From Verrucomicrobiota bacterium (lineage in GTDB: Bacteria; Verrucomicrobiota; Verrucomicrobiia; Opitutales; UBA953), in NCBI GenBank assembly GCA_009924535.1, contig RFRI01000042.1, forward strand, positions 1 through 9,120: a stretch of 9,120 nucleotides of DNA, in the 5' to 3' direction. The position numbers were made by a program, and so were the translations under genes. Shown one piece after another: positions 8,194-9,120 of the stretch (positions within the stretch are counted from its first letter, which is position 1; every line of letters starts with the position of its first letter). The notes under the pieces are model-generated. The model did not search any database, was not told where the DNA came from, and saw nothing but the letters and a program-made list of their open reading frames with translations.

Positions 8194-8964
8194 ATGAAAT
8201 ACCCCGTCCTCGCCGCGCTGGCCGTCGCCGTCGCGTCTCTCCATGCCGCCGATGAGGCGAAGCCCGCCACCGCCGTTCCTGCTTCTGCTAAAGTCGCCGA
8301 AGCTCCCACTCCTCCCCCCGCAAAAATCGTGAAACCGCTCACCCCCGATCAGGCCAAACAGGCCTGGACCATGCTTGGCTTCTCCATCGCCAGCCAGTCC
8401 CCCATGCCCCAAGTGAACTCGCAGCTCGAGCTCAACGACGAGGAGATCGAACTCTTCCTCGCCGGCGTGCGCCAGGCGATGCGCGGCGACAAGCCGAAGT
8501 TCAACCCCGCCGAACTCGGCGAAGGCGCCGACGCGATGTTCCAGGAGCGCGTCAACGCCAAGGCCGGCAAGTGGGGCAAGCAGAACGACGAGTTCCTCGC
8601 CAAGGTCGACGCCGACAAGTCGGTGACGAAGACCGCCTCTGGTCTCCGTTATAAGATTCTCGCTCCCGGTTCCGACGTGAAGCCGACCGCCGCTTCGACC
8701 GTGAAGTGCCGCTACGAAGGCAAGCTCGTCGACGGTAAGGTTTTCGACTCCACCAAGACCCGCAACAACGAGCCGACCGAATTCCCGCTCAGCGGCGTGA
8801 TCCCGGCTTGGACCGAAGGCGTCCAGCTCATCGGTGTCGGCGGCAAGATCGTCCTCTATTGCCCGGCTTCCATCGCTTACGGCGAGCAGGGCCAGGGCCC
8901 GATTCCCGCCAAGTCCGTCCTCGAATTCGAGGTCGAGCTCGTCGAGATCTCGAAGGCCAAGTAA
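8194..8964 (+). CDS. Exported FKBP-type peptidyl-prolyl cis-trans isomerase (FkpA/Mip-like)
   Basis: This is a probable periplasmic or outer-membrane-associated folding catalyst that isomerises Xaa-Pro bonds. It has 256 residues. A signal peptide, MKYPVLAALAVAVASLHA, is cleaved near residue 18-19 (no lipobox Cys). An Ala/Pro/Lys-rich linker (20-48) follows, then a helical region (about 50-145) resembling the N-terminal dimerisation domain of Mip/FkpA proteins. The FKBP core (about 149-253) has SGLRYKIL (149-156), YEGKLVDGKVFDST (174-187), FPLSGVIPAWTEGVQLIGVG (197-216), IAYGEQGQGPIP (227-238) and LEFEVELVEI (243-252). The usual pocket residues are present (Tyr174, Phe184, Asp185, Val202, Ile203, Trp206, Tyr229). 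The gene starts 22 bases after carB on the same strand and is followed by a strong terminator, so it is probably cotranscribed with carB. No Shine-Dalgarno is visible before the ATG. The family is certain; whether it is best called fkpA or mip is not. Confidence 0.95.
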   Translation: MKYPVLAALAVAVASLHAADEAKPATAVPASAKVAEAPTPPPAKIVKPLTPDQAKQAWTMLGFSIASQSPMPQVNSQLELNDEEIELFLAGVRQAMRGDKPKFNPAELGEGADAMFQERVNAKAGKWGKQNDEFLAKVDADKSVTKTASGLRYKILAPGSDVKPTAASTVKCRYEGKLVDGKVFDSTKTRNNEPTEFPLSGVIPAWTEGVQLIGVGGKIVLYCPASIAYGEQGQGPIPAKSVLEFEVELVEISKAK

Positions 8965-8987
8965 GGGACGATTTCAGTCCTTTCCTC

Positions 8988-9019
8988 GCGGCGCACCGAA
9001 TGGTGCGCCGCTTTGCTTT
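8988..9019 (+). terminator. Intrinsic terminator after the FKBP gene
   Basis: A perfect 10-bp stem, GCGGCGCACC (8988-8997) and GGTGCGCCGC (9002-9011), encloses the loop GAAT and is followed by the T-rich tail TTTGCTTT (9012-9019). It lies 23 bases after the stop codon and should end the carB-FKBP transcript. On the minus strand the hairpin is followed by purine-rich sequence, so it looks unidirectional. Confidence 0.93.
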
Positions 9020-9047
9020 ACAGCGGGAACAAACTCCCCTCTATGAG
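9017..9047 (+). promoter_or_regulatory. Possible promoter for the last gene (weak)
   Basis: TTTACA (9017-9022) matches five of six positions of a -35 box. TATGAG (9042-9047) matches four of six of a -10, but with a 19-base spacer. A promoter is expected between the terminator and the new gene; these boxes are the best candidates by eye and could easily be wrong. Confidence 0.22.
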
Positions 9048-9063
9048 GTACTACCCTTAATTC

Positions 9064-9120
9064 ATGCGTCTTGTCCTCACCCTGGCATTTCTGGCCGCGG
9101 CGTCCCTTCGCGGCGCCGAG
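9064..9120 (+). CDS. Start of an exported protein, truncated by the window edge
   Basis: ATG at 9064 opens a frame of 19 codons to the right edge, MRLVLTLAFLAAASLRGAE. An Arg, then a hydrophobic core, then Gly-Ala-Glu is a typical bacterial signal peptide, with likely cleavage near Ala18. The same Ala-Glu/Asp junction is seen in the FKBP gene upstream. It lies 45 bases after the terminator tail and so should have its own promoter. A GAGG at 9045-9048 is 15 bases from the ATG, too far for a normal ribosome binding site. Nothing can be said about function from 19 residues. Confidence 0.7.
   Translation, partial: MRLVLTLAFLAAASLRGAE

Noticed and set aside
4953..8342. Open frame of 1129 codons on the minus strand
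   Set aside because: It lies opposite carB and the start of the FKBP gene, in exact codon register with carB. Its Asp/Glu/Arg/Gly/Ala-rich low-complexity product is what the reverse complement of C-ending codons gives.
9043..9060. Five-codon reading frame (MRYYP, stop) just before the last gene, possibly a leader peptide
   Set aside because: It is in frame with, and stops before, the ATG at 9064, but it is too short, lacks a ribosome binding site, and there is no attenuator-like hairpin. Chance is the simpler explanation.
1..9120. tRNA, rRNA, CRISPR array, insertion sequence or prophage
   Set aside because: I saw no spaced direct repeats, transposase or integrase motifs, terminal inverted repeats, or RNA gene signatures. 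All sizeable stretches are accounted for by the genes listed.

Overview
The window reads as ordinary chromosome of a GC-rich Gram-negative bacterium. My best guess is a verrucomicrobial (Opitutae-like) lineage. The reasons are the high GC, the strong C/G bias at third codon positions, the absence of clear Shine-Dalgarno sequences, several proteins with Ala-rich signal peptides ending near Ala-Ala-(Asp/Glu/Pro), and a large secreted protein of a type I associate with Verrucomicrobia and Planctomycetes. This placement is inference; no rRNA is present to test it.

Layout: four genes run leftwards from a divergent intergenic region at about 4810-4928. In transcription order they are folB (dihydroneopterin aldolase), folK (HPPK), a comEC-type DNA-uptake channel gene, and a large secreted protein of unknown function that runs off the left edge. 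They are tightly packed: a 4-base GTGA overlap, a 37-base overlap, then a 36-base gap. This suggests one transcription unit. Three genes run rightwards: carB (carbamoyl-phosphate synthase large subunit), then 22 bases later an exported FKBP-type peptidyl-prolyl isomerase. A strong intrinsic terminator follows, and then the first 19 codons of a new gene with a signal peptide.

How the genes work together: folB and folK encode enzymes of one short stretch of folate synthesis, the pterin branch. carB feeds pyrimidine and arginine synthesis. The FKBP protein is probably a periplasmic folding factor and has no obvious functional link to carB. comEC belongs to DNA uptake and has no obvious link to folate apart from position.

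Novelty: I see no mobile element, CRISPR array, RNA gene or defence system, and nothing that clearly amounts to a new system. The most interesting items are the secreted protein, which has a diverged internal duplication of about 160 residues; the ComEC protein, which lacks the usual C-terminal metallo-beta-lactamase domain; the dual-coded folK/comEC junction with a hairpin just upstream of the comEC start; and an AT-richer patch with atypical codons inside folK.
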